Positions 16,009 to 25,462 of a DNA stretch of 64,000 nucleotides are shown here, piece after piece. A model generated the notes under the pieces. It searched no databases. It saw nothing but the letters and a program-made list of their open reading frames with translations, and had not been told where the DNA came from. Numbering within the stretch: the stretch's first letter is position 1; each line of letters starts with the position of its first letter. The DNA comes from Candidatus Colicola equi (GTDB taxonomy: Bacteria > Bacteroidota > Bacteroidia > Bacteroidales > Paludibacteraceae), in the NCBI GenBank assembly GCA_018066175.1, contig JAGHRV010000019.1, positions 1-64,000 on the forward strand, read 5' to 3'. The position numbers and the translations under genes are program-made.

Positions 16009-16107
16009 GGGCGGGGTTGTGCAGGGATTAGGTGGGGGTTAGGCGGGGGTAGGCGGGGGGTACGTCAGCTGCATGTGGTCGCGAAGTGGTCCCGAAGTGG
16101 TCAAGAA
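16009..16107. repeat. G-rich tract and 11-bp repeats between polA and the ATPase
   Basis: 16009-16060 on the plus strand holds repeated G-runs (GGGCGGGG, GGG, GGGGG, GGGGG, GGGGGG) separated by short TTAGGC-like spacers, so it could form a G-quadruplex. It is followed at 16075-16107 by three 11-bp units, GTGGTC plus a GCGAA/CCGAA/AAGAA spacer. No gene was found in the 341-nt gap from 15799 to 16139. The gap is filled by the 33-bp repeats, a promoter, a terminator and this tract. Confidence 0.7.
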
Positions 16108-16139
16108 AAACATATTATTTTTGACGGCGGCAGGGATTT

Positions 16140-18455
16140 TTAATGGGCAGCCAGCCAATTATGGCCGGTGCCACATTCGGCAATAAGTGGAACAGATAAA
16201 TGGACTACATTCTGCATCTCTTCTACTACAATAGCGCGGACAGTATCCACTTCGGATTGAGGGACATTGAAATTAAGTTCGTCATGCACCTGCATAATCA
16301 TTTGTGCTTTCAGTCCTTCACTGCTGAGTCGCTTAGCGATATTGACCATCGCCATCTTGATGATATCTGCTGCGGTGCCCTGGATAGGTGCATTCACCGC
16401 ATTACGCTCCGCAAAACTGCGCACCACCGAGTTATGGCTAAGGATATCGGGCAAGTAACGTTTGCGTCCAAAGAGGGTCTCAACATAGCCCTTTTCCCGA
16501 GCAAAAGCCTTTTGTTTCTCAATAAAATCAATCACCTTGGGGAAGGCTTCAAAATACCCATCAATCAGTGCCTTGGCTTCGCTGCGCGGACAGTCTAATT
16601 GCTGCGCCAAGCCAAAGGCCGATATGCCATAGATAATACCAAAATTAGCCGTTTTAGCGCGACGGCGTTCCTCTTTAGTCACTTCGTCAATGGACTTATG
16701 GAAGATTTTAGCCGCCGTAGCAGCATGAATATCCTGACCTTTACGGAAAGCCTCCAACAGATGTTCATCTTGGGACATGTGTGCCATCAGTCGCAACTCA
16801 ATCTGCGAGTAATCGGCACTCACGATCATACATCCTTCGTCCGCGATAACGGCTCGGCGTATCAACTGCCCCCTTTCGGAACGGATAGGCAGGTTCTGGA
16901 GGTTAGGATTGGACGAAGATAGACGTCCGGTAGCGGTCACTGTTTGATTATACGTAGTATGGATTTTGCCGGTTTGAGGATTGATATAAGACGGCAAAGT
17001 GGCGATATAAGTCGAAATGAGTTTTTTTAGTTCGCGATAATCCAATATCTTACCTACGATAGGATGTTTCTCTTTGAGGGCTTGCAGCACTTCCTCAGAC
17101 GTGGAGTACTTGCCGGTCTTGCCTCGCTTCGCCTTATCGTCCAGATGCATCTTATCAAACAGCACCTCCCCCACTTGCGAAGGAGAATTGATATTAAAAG
17201 ACTCTTGTGCCAAAGCATAGATATCTTGCTCTAAGGCATTGAGTTCATTTCCTAATTCCACCTCTGCCTCACGCAATATATTGACATCAAATCGCACGCC
17301 GGCTTGCTCCATATCACGCAGTACCTGCACCAGCGGCAGTTCGACTTCGTTATATAAGTTCCACAAAGCAGCATCGGCTTGGAGAGCCTTCCAATCCGGT
17401 TCGACATGCGGATTAAACGACACCTCAGGGTTAAGCAAATACGCACACAGGCGGTTCTCTATGGTATCATAAGCGGGGGCCGCTATGGTGTTGGTTGCAG
17501 GAGACTCCATGTCGGCAAACAGGTCCAAAGTAGCCTCCGCCGGTTTGGTAGTTGATTTGGAGGTCTTGGCTACAGCAGAAGCAGAAGAGACAGCGTTTTT
17601 GATAAGCGAATTAAACTCTAACTGCTGATAGATAGGTGCCAAGCGCGACCAGTCTTTCTCGTGCACCATTAATGAGGTCTCATCCAAATCAATCGGTACA
17701 TCGGTGCGAATAGTAGCCAAGAACTTAGAGAAGCGAATAGCTTCCGCCTGGCTCTCCACTTTATCCTTCAACGCACCTTTGAGTTCATTGGTGCGTGTCA
17801 GTAATTCTTCTATGCTGCCAAACTGCTGAATGAGGCTGACAGCTGTTTTCTCACCTACCCCTTTGCAGCCGGGTATATTATCACTGGCATCGCCCATCAG
17901 TCCTAATAAGTCGATAACTTGTTTGGTATGCTCAATGCCATATTTATCGCACACCTCTTTAGGTCCTAATTGTTCAAAACCACCGGTATGTCGTGGCCGG
18001 TATTGCAGCACATGCTCCGTCACTAACTGCCCATAGTCCTTATCGGGCGTAGCCATGAAGACCTCAAATCCGGCTTGCTCAGCCTTACCGGCTAATGTAC
18101 CTACCACATCATCTGCCTCAAAGCCTTGCACCTCCATGGCAGGTATATTCATGGCATTCAGTATATCTTTGATGATTGGCACCGCCCTACGTATGTCTTC
18201 GGGTGTTTCTTCGCGCTGCGCCTTATACGCCTCAAAAGCCTCATGCCGGAAAGTAGGTCCATGAGGGTCAAAAGCCACTCCTACATGCGTTGGTTTGAGT
18301 TTACGCAGCAGGTCCTCTAAGGTGGTTACAAAGCCATAGATAGCACTGGTATTCTCGCCTTTGGAGTTCATACGTGGCACGCGAATGAACGCGTAGTACG
18401 CGCGATAAATCATCGCATAAGCGTCTATAAGAAGGAGTCGTTTCATATCATTCAA
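16140..18455 (-). CDS. polA: DNA polymerase I lacking the 3'-5' exonuclease domain
   Basis: Family A polymerase for Okazaki-fragment processing and repair. Residues 1-280 form the 5' nuclease: LLIDAYAMIYRAYYAF, GFEADDVVGTLA, TPDKDYGQL, GDASDNIPGCKGVGEKTA. The polymerase domain has TGRLSSSNPNLQNLP (about 510), motif A DYSQIELR (about 547), motif B RRRAKTANFGIIYGIS and motif C QVHDEL (about 722). Between them, residues about 285-370, there is only a Ser/Thr/Ala-rich linker and a stub (YDTIENRLCAYLLNPEVSFN). The exo motifs (DTETTGLD type and the later Asp/Tyr motifs) are absent. The 771-residue length compares with roughly 900-950 for most homologues. It is the last gene of the ftsX-to-polA operon, directly after ung. 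Confidence 0.95.
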   Translation of the reverse strand: MNDMKRLLLIDAYAMIYRAYYAFIRVPRMNSKGENTSAIYGFVTTLEDLLRKLKPTHVGVAFDPHGPTFRHEAFEAYKAQREETPEDIRRAVPIIKDILNAMNIPAMEVQGFEADDVVGTLAGKAEQAGFEVFMATPDKDYGQLVTEHVLQYRPRHTGGFEQLGPKEVCDKYGIEHTKQVIDLLGLMGDASDNIPGCKGVGEKTAVSLIQQFGSIEELLTRTNELKGALKDKVESQAEAIRFSKFLATIRTDVPIDLDETSLMVHEKDWSRLAPIYQQLEFNSLIKNAVSSASAVAKTSKSTTKPAEATLDLFADMESPATNTIAAPAYDTIENRLCAYLLNPEVSFNPHVEPDWKALQADAALWNLYNEVELPLVQVLRDMEQAGVRFDVNILREAEVELGNELNALEQDIYALAQESFNINSPSQVGEVLFDKMHLDDKAKRGKTGKYSTSEEVLQALKEKHPIVGKILDYRELKKLISTYIATLPSYINPQTGKIHTTYNQTVTATGRLSSSNPNLQNLPIRSERGQLIRRAVIADEGCMIVSADYSQIELRLMAHMSQDEHLLEAFRKGQDIHAATAAKIFHKSIDEVTKEERRRAKTANFGIIYGISAFGLAQQLDCPRSEAKALIDGYFEAFPKVIDFIEKQKAFAREKGYVETLFGRKRYLPDILSHNSVVRSFAERNAVNAPIQGTAADIIKMAMVNIAKRLSSEGLKAQMIMQVHDELNFNVPQSEVDTVRAIVVEEMQNVVHLSVPLIAECGTGHNWLAAH

Positions 18456-19121
18456 TTATAACCAGGCAATCGGTTTTTGTCCGTGTTTGATGAGATAATC
18501 ATTTGCCGCCGAGAAATGTCCGCAGCCTATAAAACCGCGATAGGCACTAAGGGGACTGGGATGAGGAGCAGTTAGCACGAGGTTCTTACGACGGTCAATG
18601 AACTGCCCTTTACGCTGGGCATAACTGCCCCACAGCATATAAACGATATGTTCCCGCCGAGTATTAAGAGCCTGAATAGCGGCGTCTGTCAGTTCTTCCC
18701 ACCCTTTATTCTGATGACTGCCGGGATGATGGGCCTCTACGGTAAGGGTGGCATTGAGTAGTAGCACCCCTTGGTCAGCCCAGTGTTGCAGGTTGCCTGA
18801 AGTAGGGATAGGCAGACCTAAGTCGCGGTGCAGTTCCTTGTAGATATTCTCCAACGAAGGCGGAATAGCAATACCTTCATTCACCGAGAAACATAGTCCG
18901 TGCGCCTGCCCCACATCGTGGTAAGGGTCCTGACCTATAATAACAACCCGCACCCTGTCAAAAGGGCACGAGTTAAAAGCATTGAAGATGAGGTTGCCCG
19001 GAGGAAAGCATTGCTTGGTAGCATACTCACGTCGCACAAAAGAAGTGAGTATTTCAAAGTACGGCTTATCAAACTCAGGTTGCAGTACTTGTTTCCAGCT
19101 GTCCTCTATTTGCACATTCAT
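18456..19121 (-). CDS. ung: uracil-DNA glycosylase
   Basis: Family 1 uracil-DNA glycosylase that removes uracil from DNA in base-excision repair. The water-activating motif GQDPYHD, the LLLNATLTV block and [11 protein letters not shown] (the leucine-loop HPSPLS) are all present. At 221 residues it is full length. Its ATG overlaps the queA stop (TAATG), and it ends immediately before polA starts. It is therefore co-transcribed with the polymerase that would finish the repair. Confidence 0.96.
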   Translation of the reverse strand: MNVQIEDSWKQVLQPEFDKPYFEILTSFVRREYATKQCFPPGNLIFNAFNSCPFDRVRVVIIGQDPYHDVGQAHGLCFSVNEGIAIPPSLENIYKELHRDLGLPIPTSGNLQHWADQGVLLLNATLTVEAHHPGSHQNKGWEELTDAAIQALNTRREHIVYMLWGSYAQRKGQFIDRRKNLVLTAPHPSPLSAYRGFIGCGHFSAANDYLIKHGQKPIAWL

Positions 19122-20224
19122 TAGTCCACAATGAGCATCGCATCACCATAATCACCGAAGTGATAGCCTTGCTCAACGGCTTCATTATAAGCCCGCATTG
19201 TGTTCTCAAATCCCCCAAAAGCAGCCACCATCAGGTGTTGCGGCGATTGTGGGAAGTAGAAATTAACAAAGAAAGCATTGGCTACCGTGAAGTCATACGG
19301 TGGGAAGATAAACTTATTGGTCCAACCATCATACGGCTTAATCTGACCATCTATACCGGCTACGTGCTCCATGGCTCGCATGACCTCGGTGCCGACGGCA
19401 CAGACGCGTGTTTGATTAGCATGCGCTTTGCTGATAGCATCTACGGTCTTTTGAGGAATCATGAATTGTTCAGACTCCATCTTATGCTTGGTGAGGTCCT
19501 CTACATCAATCGCACGGAAATTGCCTAATGACATGTGCGAAGTAACGAACTCCAATTCGGCTCCTACTATCTCGAGACGTTTGAGCAGTTGTTTGGAGAA
19601 ATGCAGGCTGGCTGCCGGAGCAGCTACGGCACCTATCTTATCCGCAAAAACGGTTTGGTAACGTTCTTCATCCAATTCATCTTCCGTAGTATCGGGGAAC
19701 AGTTTCTCAAACTCCGCTTTCGTCTCTTCGTCCATAGGACGCCTGATGTACTTAGGCAACGGCATATTACCTAAACTATATAGATACTGCTTGAACTCAG
19801 AGTTATCGTAGTCCGTGAGGAAACGGATGGTACGTCCGCGAGAAGTGGTGTTATCAATCACCTCGCCCACGATGGTCGTATCTTCGTCCAAGAACAGTTT
19901 ATTACCAATACGAATCTTACGAGCAGGATCCACTAATACATCCCAGTAACGCAGGTTATGGTTCAACTCGCGCAGCAGGAAAATCTCAATGTTAGCCATT
20001 GTCTTTTCTTTCTTGGCATATAGGCGAGCCGGGAACACCTTGGTATCATTAAATACAAACACATCACCTTCGCCAAAGTAAGCAACCAAATCACGCACTT
20101 GCTTATGCTCGATCTCGCCACTTTTCCTATGTAGCACCATCAAACGTGCATCTTCACGATAAGGACTGGGGTACTGAGCAATCAGTTCTTCCGGCAAACG
20201 GAATTTGAACTGGCTGAGTTTCAT
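19121..20224 (-). CDS. queA: S-adenosylmethionine:tRNA ribosyltransferase-isomerase
   Basis: QueA transfers the ribosyl part of SAM to preQ1 at tRNA position 34, making epoxyqueuosine. Family blocks visible include [53 protein letters not shown] and [16 protein letters not shown] place the start at 20224 (MKLSQFKF...), the usual beginning in Bacteroidota; an ATG 24 nt upstream (20248) is also in frame and cannot be excluded. It lies between truB and ung, and its stop overlaps the ung start by one base. Confidence 0.94.
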   Translation of the reverse strand: MKLSQFKFRLPEELIAQYPSPYREDARLMVLHRKSGEIEHKQVRDLVAYFGEGDVFVFNDTKVFPARLYAKKEKTMANIEIFLLRELNHNLRYWDVLVDPARKIRIGNKLFLDEDTTIVGEVIDNTTSRGRTIRFLTDYDNSEFKQYLYSLGNMPLPKYIRRPMDEETKAEFEKLFPDTTEDELDEERYQTVFADKIGAVAAPAASLHFSKQLLKRLEIVGAELEFVTSHMSLGNFRAIDVEDLTKHKMESEQFMIPQKTVDAISKAHANQTRVCAVGTEVMRAMEHVAGIDGQIKPYDGWTNKFIFPPYDFTVANAFFVNFYFPQSPQHLMVAAFGGFENTMRAYNEAVEQGYHFGDYGDAMLIVD

Positions 20225-20263
20225 GTTGTATTGGTCAAAATGATTCATATAAATAGTTTTTGA

Positions 20264-20953
20264 TTATAACTGATTAATTATTTGTTCAAATTGTTCAAAA
20301 CTGATGCAATCCTCTACTCGTATATCTCCTACTCTTGTGCGCCGTAACGCAATCAGATGTGCACCGCTATGCAGTCGCTCACCTATATCTCGAGCCAAAG
20401 CACGAATATACGTTCCTTTGGAGCACACCACGCGTATTTGCAACTGCATTGAGGTCGGGTCAAAGGACAGCACCTCTATTTCATCTATTTTGAGCAGTTT
20501 GGGTTTGAGTTCCACCTCCTGCCCTTTTCGCGCCAGTTCATACGCCCGCTTGCCATCCACTTTGACGGCCGAAAAGATTGGTGGCACCTGCCATTGTTCA
20601 CCCAAGAAAGTAGGAATAACCCGGTCAATCAACTCGCGCGATATATGTTCCGTCGGATAGGTCTGGTCAATCGGTTTCTCCAGATCATAACTGGGTGTTG
20701 TAGCACCTAATTGCAGGGTGGCCACATACTCCTTGATATGCTGCTGAAGTGCATCAATAAGTTTGGTTTTCTTGCCGGTACAAACCACCACCACGCCTGT
20801 AGCCAATGGATCCAATGTGCCGGTATGCCCTACCTTCAGTTTCTTAGTGCCTAACTTATGGCACAACAGCCATCGCGACTTACCCACCACATCAAAGGAC
20901 GTCCAGCGATATGGTTTATCAAAGCCGATTATTTCCCCCTCAACAAAGTCCAT
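20264..20953 (-). CDS. truB: tRNA pseudouridine(55) synthase
   Basis: TruB isomerises U55 in the T-loop of tRNAs. The catalytic motif KVGHTGTLDPLATGVVVVC holds the active Asp. GEQWQVPPIFSAVKVDGKRAYELAR and CSKGTYIRALARDIG are also family signatures. The start at 20953 (MDFVEGEIIGFDKP) overlaps the uppP stop out of frame, a sign of translational coupling. Length is 229 residues, normal. Confidence 0.95.
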   Translation of the reverse strand: MDFVEGEIIGFDKPYRWTSFDVVGKSRWLLCHKLGTKKLKVGHTGTLDPLATGVVVVCTGKKTKLIDALQQHIKEYVATLQLGATTPSYDLEKPIDQTYPTEHISRELIDRVIPTFLGEQWQVPPIFSAVKVDGKRAYELARKGQEVELKPKLLKIDEIEVLSFDPTSMQLQIRVVCSKGTYIRALARDIGERLHSGAHLIALRRTRVGDIRVEDCISFEQFEQIINQL

Positions 20954-21743
20954 AGCACAATGCAAATCCGCCCATCAGTAAGCAATATATCGCGAAATAG
21001 ATTAGTTTTTGTCTTTTCACAATGGCAATCATCCATTTACAAGCGGCTGCACCGACCACAAAAGCACTCACAAACCCCACCAACATCACAGTCCATGTAA
21101 GATCCGTCACCACTTCACCTTTTAGGATATCCAATATATTCAGGAACGTCTCTCCTAAAATAGGCACTAACACCATAAGGAAGGAGAACTGCGCCACTTG
21201 TTCTTTCTTATTGCCCAACATCAGTCCGGTAGCGATTGTAGTACCACTGCGGCTAAGTCCGGGCAATACCGCACATGCCTGTCCGATACCGATAATCAAA
21301 CTGTCCCACCAGCCAATCTGTTCTTTGGAGCGAGGCTTAGCATATTGCGCGAAAGTGAGTAAGCACGCCGTCAGTATCAAGCATGCACCTACCACAACGA
21401 TGCCGTGACCAAAGATAGCCTCCACTTCGTCCTTAAAGAACATACCTACAATAAAAACAGGTACCATAGATAGGATAATCTTACCGGCATACTGCTTCTC
21501 GGCATTCCAAACCGGCGTAGTAAAGGTTCCCCTCAGTATCCATGCCACTTCTTTCCATAGCACTAACAGCGTTGAGCACACCGTAGCGGCATGCACTAAC
21601 ACATCAAATAGCAACATATCTCCATCCGAAAACTCAACACCTAATAGTGTTTGACCGATGGTGAGGTGACCGGACGAAGAGACAGGAAGAAACTCCGTTA
21701 ATCCCTGAATAATACCAAGTATAAGTGCCTGAAACCAACTCAT
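20940..21743 (-). CDS. uppP: undecaprenyl-diphosphatase
   Basis: Integral membrane phosphatase (BacA/UppP) that recycles undecaprenyl pyrophosphate for cell-wall and polysaccharide synthesis. The two catalytic motifs are seen: LTEFLPVSSSGHL near residue 15 and GLSRSGTTIATGLMLG near residue 160. Multiple hydrophobic helices run through the 267 residues. It overlaps DUF3098 upstream (stop at 21740, start at 21743) and truB downstream. The activity also supports the polysaccharide locus at the right of the window. Confidence 0.95.
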   Translation of the reverse strand: MSWFQALILGIIQGLTEFLPVSSSGHLTIGQTLLGVEFSDGDMLLFDVLVHAATVCSTLLVLWKEVAWILRGTFTTPVWNAEKQYAGKIILSMVPVFIVGMFFKDEVEAIFGHGIVVVGACLILTACLLTFAQYAKPRSKEQIGWWDSLIIGIGQACAVLPGLSRSGTTIATGLMLGNKKEQVAQFSFLMVLVPILGETFLNILDILKGEVVTDLTWTVMLVGFVSAFVVGAAACKWMIAIVKRQKLIYFAIYCLLMGGFALCYGLC

Positions 21744-21949
21744 TTCTTCTTAAATAAGATAGCAAAAATCATCAATACGAACCCTGCCAACGAAATCATT
21801 GGACCTACCGTGATGCGACGCGTCGAAAAAATATCCGGGTTATACTGTTCACCACTGGGTTCTCCTCCCATCAAACATAGTCCAATAACAATGACTACAA
21901 TGGAAATAACAATTAAAATTAAGTTAATTTTATCTAAATTATATTTCAT
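21740..21949 (-). CDS. DUF3098 small membrane protein
   Basis: 69-residue protein with two membrane helices (INLILIVISIVVIVIGLCLM and ISLAGFVLMIFAILF). They are joined by a loop containing YNPDIFSTRRITVGP, which matches the DUF3098 family found between ftsX and uppP in Bacteroidota. Function is unknown. It overlaps both neighbours by a few bases. Confidence 0.88.
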   Translation of the reverse strand: MKYNLDKINLILIVISIVVIVIGLCLMGGEPSGEQYNPDIFSTRRITVGPMISLAGFVLMIFAILFKKK

Positions 21950-22796
21950 ACATCTTATCTGTTTTCATACGAATATACTTACCTGTAGCAATCATCGACG
22001 CAATAAACGTGATGACTTGTCCGCCCAGCAGCACCAGCAGCACTACAAAGCCTACATTCACCATATTGAGTTCAAATAGCCATACCCCTAATCGCTCATG
22101 CGCATAGAAGATTGCTCCGGCCAACACGGCAATTGCAATCAGTCCTGCCTCAAAGCCCATCAATACATTACGACGCACAAAAGGAGCACGAATCACCCAT
22201 GAGGTAGCCCCCACCAGTCGCATCGTATTAATCAAGAAACGCTTGCTATACACGTGCAATCGCACCGTATTAACAATCAATGCCACCGATATAAAGAGCA
22301 GTACCAACGCGATGGCTAAGAGCACCAGCGAGAACTGACCCACATGCAAATCTAACATCCTAATCACCTCCTGAGGATGCTCAATCTTTTCTATATAAGG
22401 TAATTGCTCCAATTGTTCGGCAATCGCCTCTATACTATCTTTTTGGGCATAGGATGCATTCAAGTGCATCTCAAAAGAAGCCGTCAGCGGATTATAGCCC
22501 AAGAACTGCTTCGGATCCTCTCCTAAACGTGCTATATGCTCCTGCAATGCCTCTTCGGATGACACAAACGTTACATCATGGCAATAAGGGGCACTTTCCA
22601 GCAGTTCCTGCAACCGAGTAACTTCGGTATCAGAAACTTTTTCGGTTAATACAACCGTGACAGTTACACTCTGCTTAACCTGCTTAAAAACCCGATGAGC
22701 AGATAACAGCAGCACCGCCTCCAAACCCACCATAAACAACACCAGCGAAATACTGATGGTGGTGGTGAGATACATATTAAAAAACCGATGTTTCAC
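21939..22796 (-). CDS. ftsX: cell division ABC-transporter-like permease FtsX
   Basis: 285-residue membrane protein with an N-terminal helix (TTTISISLVLFMVGLEAVLLL), an extracytoplasmic domain (about residues 45-150), and three further helices toward the C-terminus. This is the FtsX layout, in which it pairs with the ATPase FtsE to control peptidoglycan hydrolases at the septum. No ftsE is in this window. It is the first gene of the ftsX-to-polA operon, downstream of a hairpin that separates it from gldN. Confidence 0.9.
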   Translation of the reverse strand: MKHRFFNMYLTTTISISLVLFMVGLEAVLLLSAHRVFKQVKQSVTVTVVLTEKVSDTEVTRLQELLESAPYCHDVTFVSSEEALQEHIARLGEDPKQFLGYNPLTASFEMHLNASYAQKDSIEAIAEQLEQLPYIEKIEHPQEVIRMLDLHVGQFSLVLLAIALVLLFISVALIVNTVRLHVYSKRFLINTMRLVGATSWVIRAPFVRRNVLMGFEAGLIAIAVLAGAIFYAHERLGVWLFELNMVNVGFVVLLVLLGGQVITFIASMIATGKYIRMKTDKMYEI

Positions 22797-22826
22797 AGTA
22801 AAAACCTAATCCGTTAGTATGACAAA

Positions 22827-22851
22827 GCAGGCAGGTCCGTGACCTGCCTGC
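22827..22851 (-). terminator. hairpin between gldN and ftsX
   Basis: Perfect 11-bp stem GCAGGCAGGTC/GACCTGCCTGC with a 3-nt loop, nine nt after the gldN stop. The following U-run is weak (TTTG), so it may terminate only partly and let some T9SS transcripts run into ftsX, for which no convincing promoter was found. Confidence 0.6.
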
Positions 22852-22859
22852 TATAAATA

Positions 22860-23783
22860 TTAATATTCCCAGAGGTCTTGCTCAAATGTCAATAGTTCGT
22901 ATTCGATACGAGCTTGCTCTTGCTTAGCATCCTTCTCCGTGAAGCAATAATCCAAAATCATACGATTGTAGATATTTCCTTCACCTACGATGTAAGACGA
23001 GAATAGACGTTTCTCAAAGAACTCCTCAAACGTTACACGCTTAGCCTCATTCTGGCTAGGAATCAAGTAATGCGAAGCCAAGTAAGGACGCAATTGGTCG
23101 TACAGAATCCAGAACTTAACGGACGTACGCATAAACTCAGCCGGCGACTCTTCATCACCCGAAGCCTGATCAGGCTGTAGCGGAGCTAAAGCTACAATCT
23201 TGCGGTACATACGAGAAGTGGATTTATCAAAGAAAATCACCTCGTACAGCAAGTACTTAAGTTGGTTACGCACATAGGTATTGTAGTTATATGGTTGGAA
23301 AGAGAACGTATCGGCTATACTATCGTAGTTGAGCACATAGGATGTCTCATCTTCACGATCTAATTCACCAATACCACCTACCATAAACTGGTCCTTAATC
23401 TCGTTACGCGGCACGATATTATCCCTCGATAAAACAGGCTTGAGCACACGCTCGCTACGACGGAAAATAGTCATTCCGTTTTGAACGGCATCCACGATTA
23501 AGCGATAAAGACTCATGTACGTTGGATCATCCGGTTCAACGGGGAAATACAACTGGTAGTTCTGCTTTTGACGCATATCGATGATACGATAGATATCACG
23601 ACGCCAAACTACATCTTCGGTGCGATGTTGAATAGTAACCACAGAATCGGCTGCTTCAGACAACTCTTGCGTCTCCAAACGAACGGTACCATCGGGAGCG
23701 AAGAACGAATTAATCGGATGCTGTGCTTGAGCGCCAATAAAAGCCAAACTCAACAAAAGCACTAATGCACTAATTTTTTTCAT
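22860..23783 (-). CDS. gldN: T9SS / gliding motility protein GldN (PorN)
   Basis: Periplasmic component of the type IX secretion system that forms a ring with the lipoprotein GldK. It has a signal peptide (ISALVLLLSLAFIGAQA) and the family block VVWRRDIYRIIDMRQKQNYQ followed by LYFPV. The C-terminal part (ILDYCFTEKDAKQEQARIEY) is rich in charged helix. The 307-residue length fits. It is the last gene of the porP-K-L-M-N operon, 22 nt after gldM. Confidence 0.95.
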   Translation of the reverse strand: MKKISALVLLLSLAFIGAQAQHPINSFFAPDGTVRLETQELSEAADSVVTIQHRTEDVVWRRDIYRIIDMRQKQNYQLYFPVEPDDPTYMSLYRLIVDAVQNGMTIFRRSERVLKPVLSRDNIVPRNEIKDQFMVGGIGELDREDETSYVLNYDSIADTFSFQPYNYNTYVRNQLKYLLYEVIFFDKSTSRMYRKIVALAPLQPDQASGDEESPAEFMRTSVKFWILYDQLRPYLASHYLIPSQNEAKRVTFEEFFEKRLFSSYIVGEGNIYNRMILDYCFTEKDAKQEQARIEYELLTFEQDLWEY

Positions 23784-23805
23784 ATCAATTGGTTTTGTAT
23801 TTCTA

Positions 23806-25407
23806 TTATTTAAGACCTAATGTCAAGTTAGGCAACGTGTTAACCTTGCCACTGGGTTCGCGATACTTAATGGTCATGATGTTAAGCACATCACCACTAC
23901 GCAGTTTACTAATAGCCGTCATCATATCACGACTGAACTTATTGCCTTGTGCCTTCAGGTAACGACCTCCGGCATAGATTTCGAAACTAACAATGGTAAA
24001 GGGCAAATCCAACACACCATCCGGGCCGTAACTGGCCTCCAAATGCGCATCACCACTCTTCAACGCCTTAATACCAATGCGCTCAGTACCATCATAGGTA
24101 TCAGCACCTGACAGCAAGAATGCACTTGGTTTAGGCAGCGGCTTAACCTTATAGTCATTGGCTCCCATCAAAACAGTACGACCATCTACCTCGGCATGAA
24201 CAGAAATCTTAACGGTCTTGCTGCTCTCGTTAGGCAGAATGATATATAAACCATTCTTTTGAGTAACCGTAGCACCGGTAGCCGATACTTTAATCTTGTT
24301 GCCACCCATACCAGGAACGGAGATATTAAACTTATTCTCATAACCGGTATAGATAGTGTTCATATCAATATTAGAGATAGATGCAGTAGGAGCACCAACG
24401 GTATATTGACCCTTGAAGTCATAATGGGTAGTATCACCCGGCATTAACATATAACCGGTATAAGTATGCTGACCAACTTGGTTAGCCACCAAATCATATA
24501 CGCCATCAGGATATTCCTGACCATTGATATACACCATTGGCAGGTTAGTCGTATCCACAGCAGCCGAAACGATGCGTGCACGGTAGTGACCACCTTGCAT
24601 GATGTACTCACCATTATCCGGCAAAATCAATGCCTGTACGGAGTTAATCACGAAGTCAGACGAACCGGCAGACTTGTAGAAGAAATTCAGGAAATCATTC
24701 TCCACCATGCGGACATCGTTCTGGTACTTAGTCAGCAATGCCAAAACGGCACCGGCAGGCATCTCCTCAAAGATAGACTGCTCCCAAGGAATAGTCTCAC
24801 CTTCTTGGTTAGTAACAGTTCCGGTAGAGAACAAAGAGTTCACCATAGCCGTTTTCTGCTCCCATTCATGTGCGAAAGCTGCATCCTTCATCTTATTCTG
24901 AAGGCACTCCGAATCAGCAGCGGACATATACTGACGATAGAGGTCCATACGTGCGCGCAATTCCTCCGCGTTCGTACGCCCGCTCGCGTCCTTCATATTT
25001 AACGCGTATTGGTGAGGTTTATTGGTTTCTGAACCATTTTGAACATCGTCCGGCATCTTGGTGTAATTCTCACCATCTACCATGTTAACAATATCCAATT
25101 TAAAACGCTCCAGATAATCATATAAGTCATCACTCATCTTCTTGTTAGTCTGAGCGATAGCCCACCAATCACCATATTTCTTCATGCCGCCTTCGTCCTT
25201 GCTGTAGGCAGCCTCGAAAATCTTCATTATATCCTCGGTACGAGCGTCCGTTGATTTAATAGAAGATTCCATAGAATGACGCAGTTTGGAGAAACCGTTG
25301 ATAATATCGGCACTTACATTCAAGGCCAACATGGCGGTCAACACCAAGTACATCATACCAATCATTTTTTGTCTCGGGGTTTCCGGACAGTTTTTTGCTC
25401 CACCCAT
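23806..25407 (-). CDS. gldM: T9SS / gliding motility protein GldM (PorM)
   Basis: 533-residue shaft of the T9SS motor. After the conserved start (NCPETPRQKMIGMMY) comes a single membrane helix (residues about 17-36, MYLVLTAMLALNVSADII). A helical periplasmic domain follows, then several beta-rich Ig-like domains (about residues 220-530). GldM sits on the GldL helices and transmits motion across the periplasm. It lies between gldL and gldN, in the standard order. Confidence 0.96.
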   Translation of the reverse strand: MGGAKNCPETPRQKMIGMMYLVLTAMLALNVSADIINGFSKLRHSMESSIKSTDARTEDIMKIFEAAYSKDEGGMKKYGDWWAIAQTNKKMSDDLYDYLERFKLDIVNMVDGENYTKMPDDVQNGSETNKPHQYALNMKDASGRTNAEELRARMDLYRQYMSAADSECLQNKMKDAAFAHEWEQKTAMVNSLFSTGTVTNQEGETIPWEQSIFEEMPAGAVLALLTKYQNDVRMVENDFLNFFYKSAGSSDFVINSVQALILPDNGEYIMQGGHYRARIVSAAVDTTNLPMVYINGQEYPDGVYDLVANQVGQHTYTGYMLMPGDTTHYDFKGQYTVGAPTASISNIDMNTIYTGYENKFNISVPGMGGNKIKVSATGATVTQKNGLYIILPNESSKTVKISVHAEVDGRTVLMGANDYKVKPLPKPSAFLLSGADTYDGTERIGIKALKSGDAHLEASYGPDGVLDLPFTIVSFEIYAGGRYLKAQGNKFSRDMMTAISKLRSGDVLNIMTIKYREPSGKVNTLPNLTLGLK

Positions 25408-25462
25408 TTCTTTAGATTTTAAAGTTAATAGTTGAAAGTATTACTTAGATTGATTCAATGCC

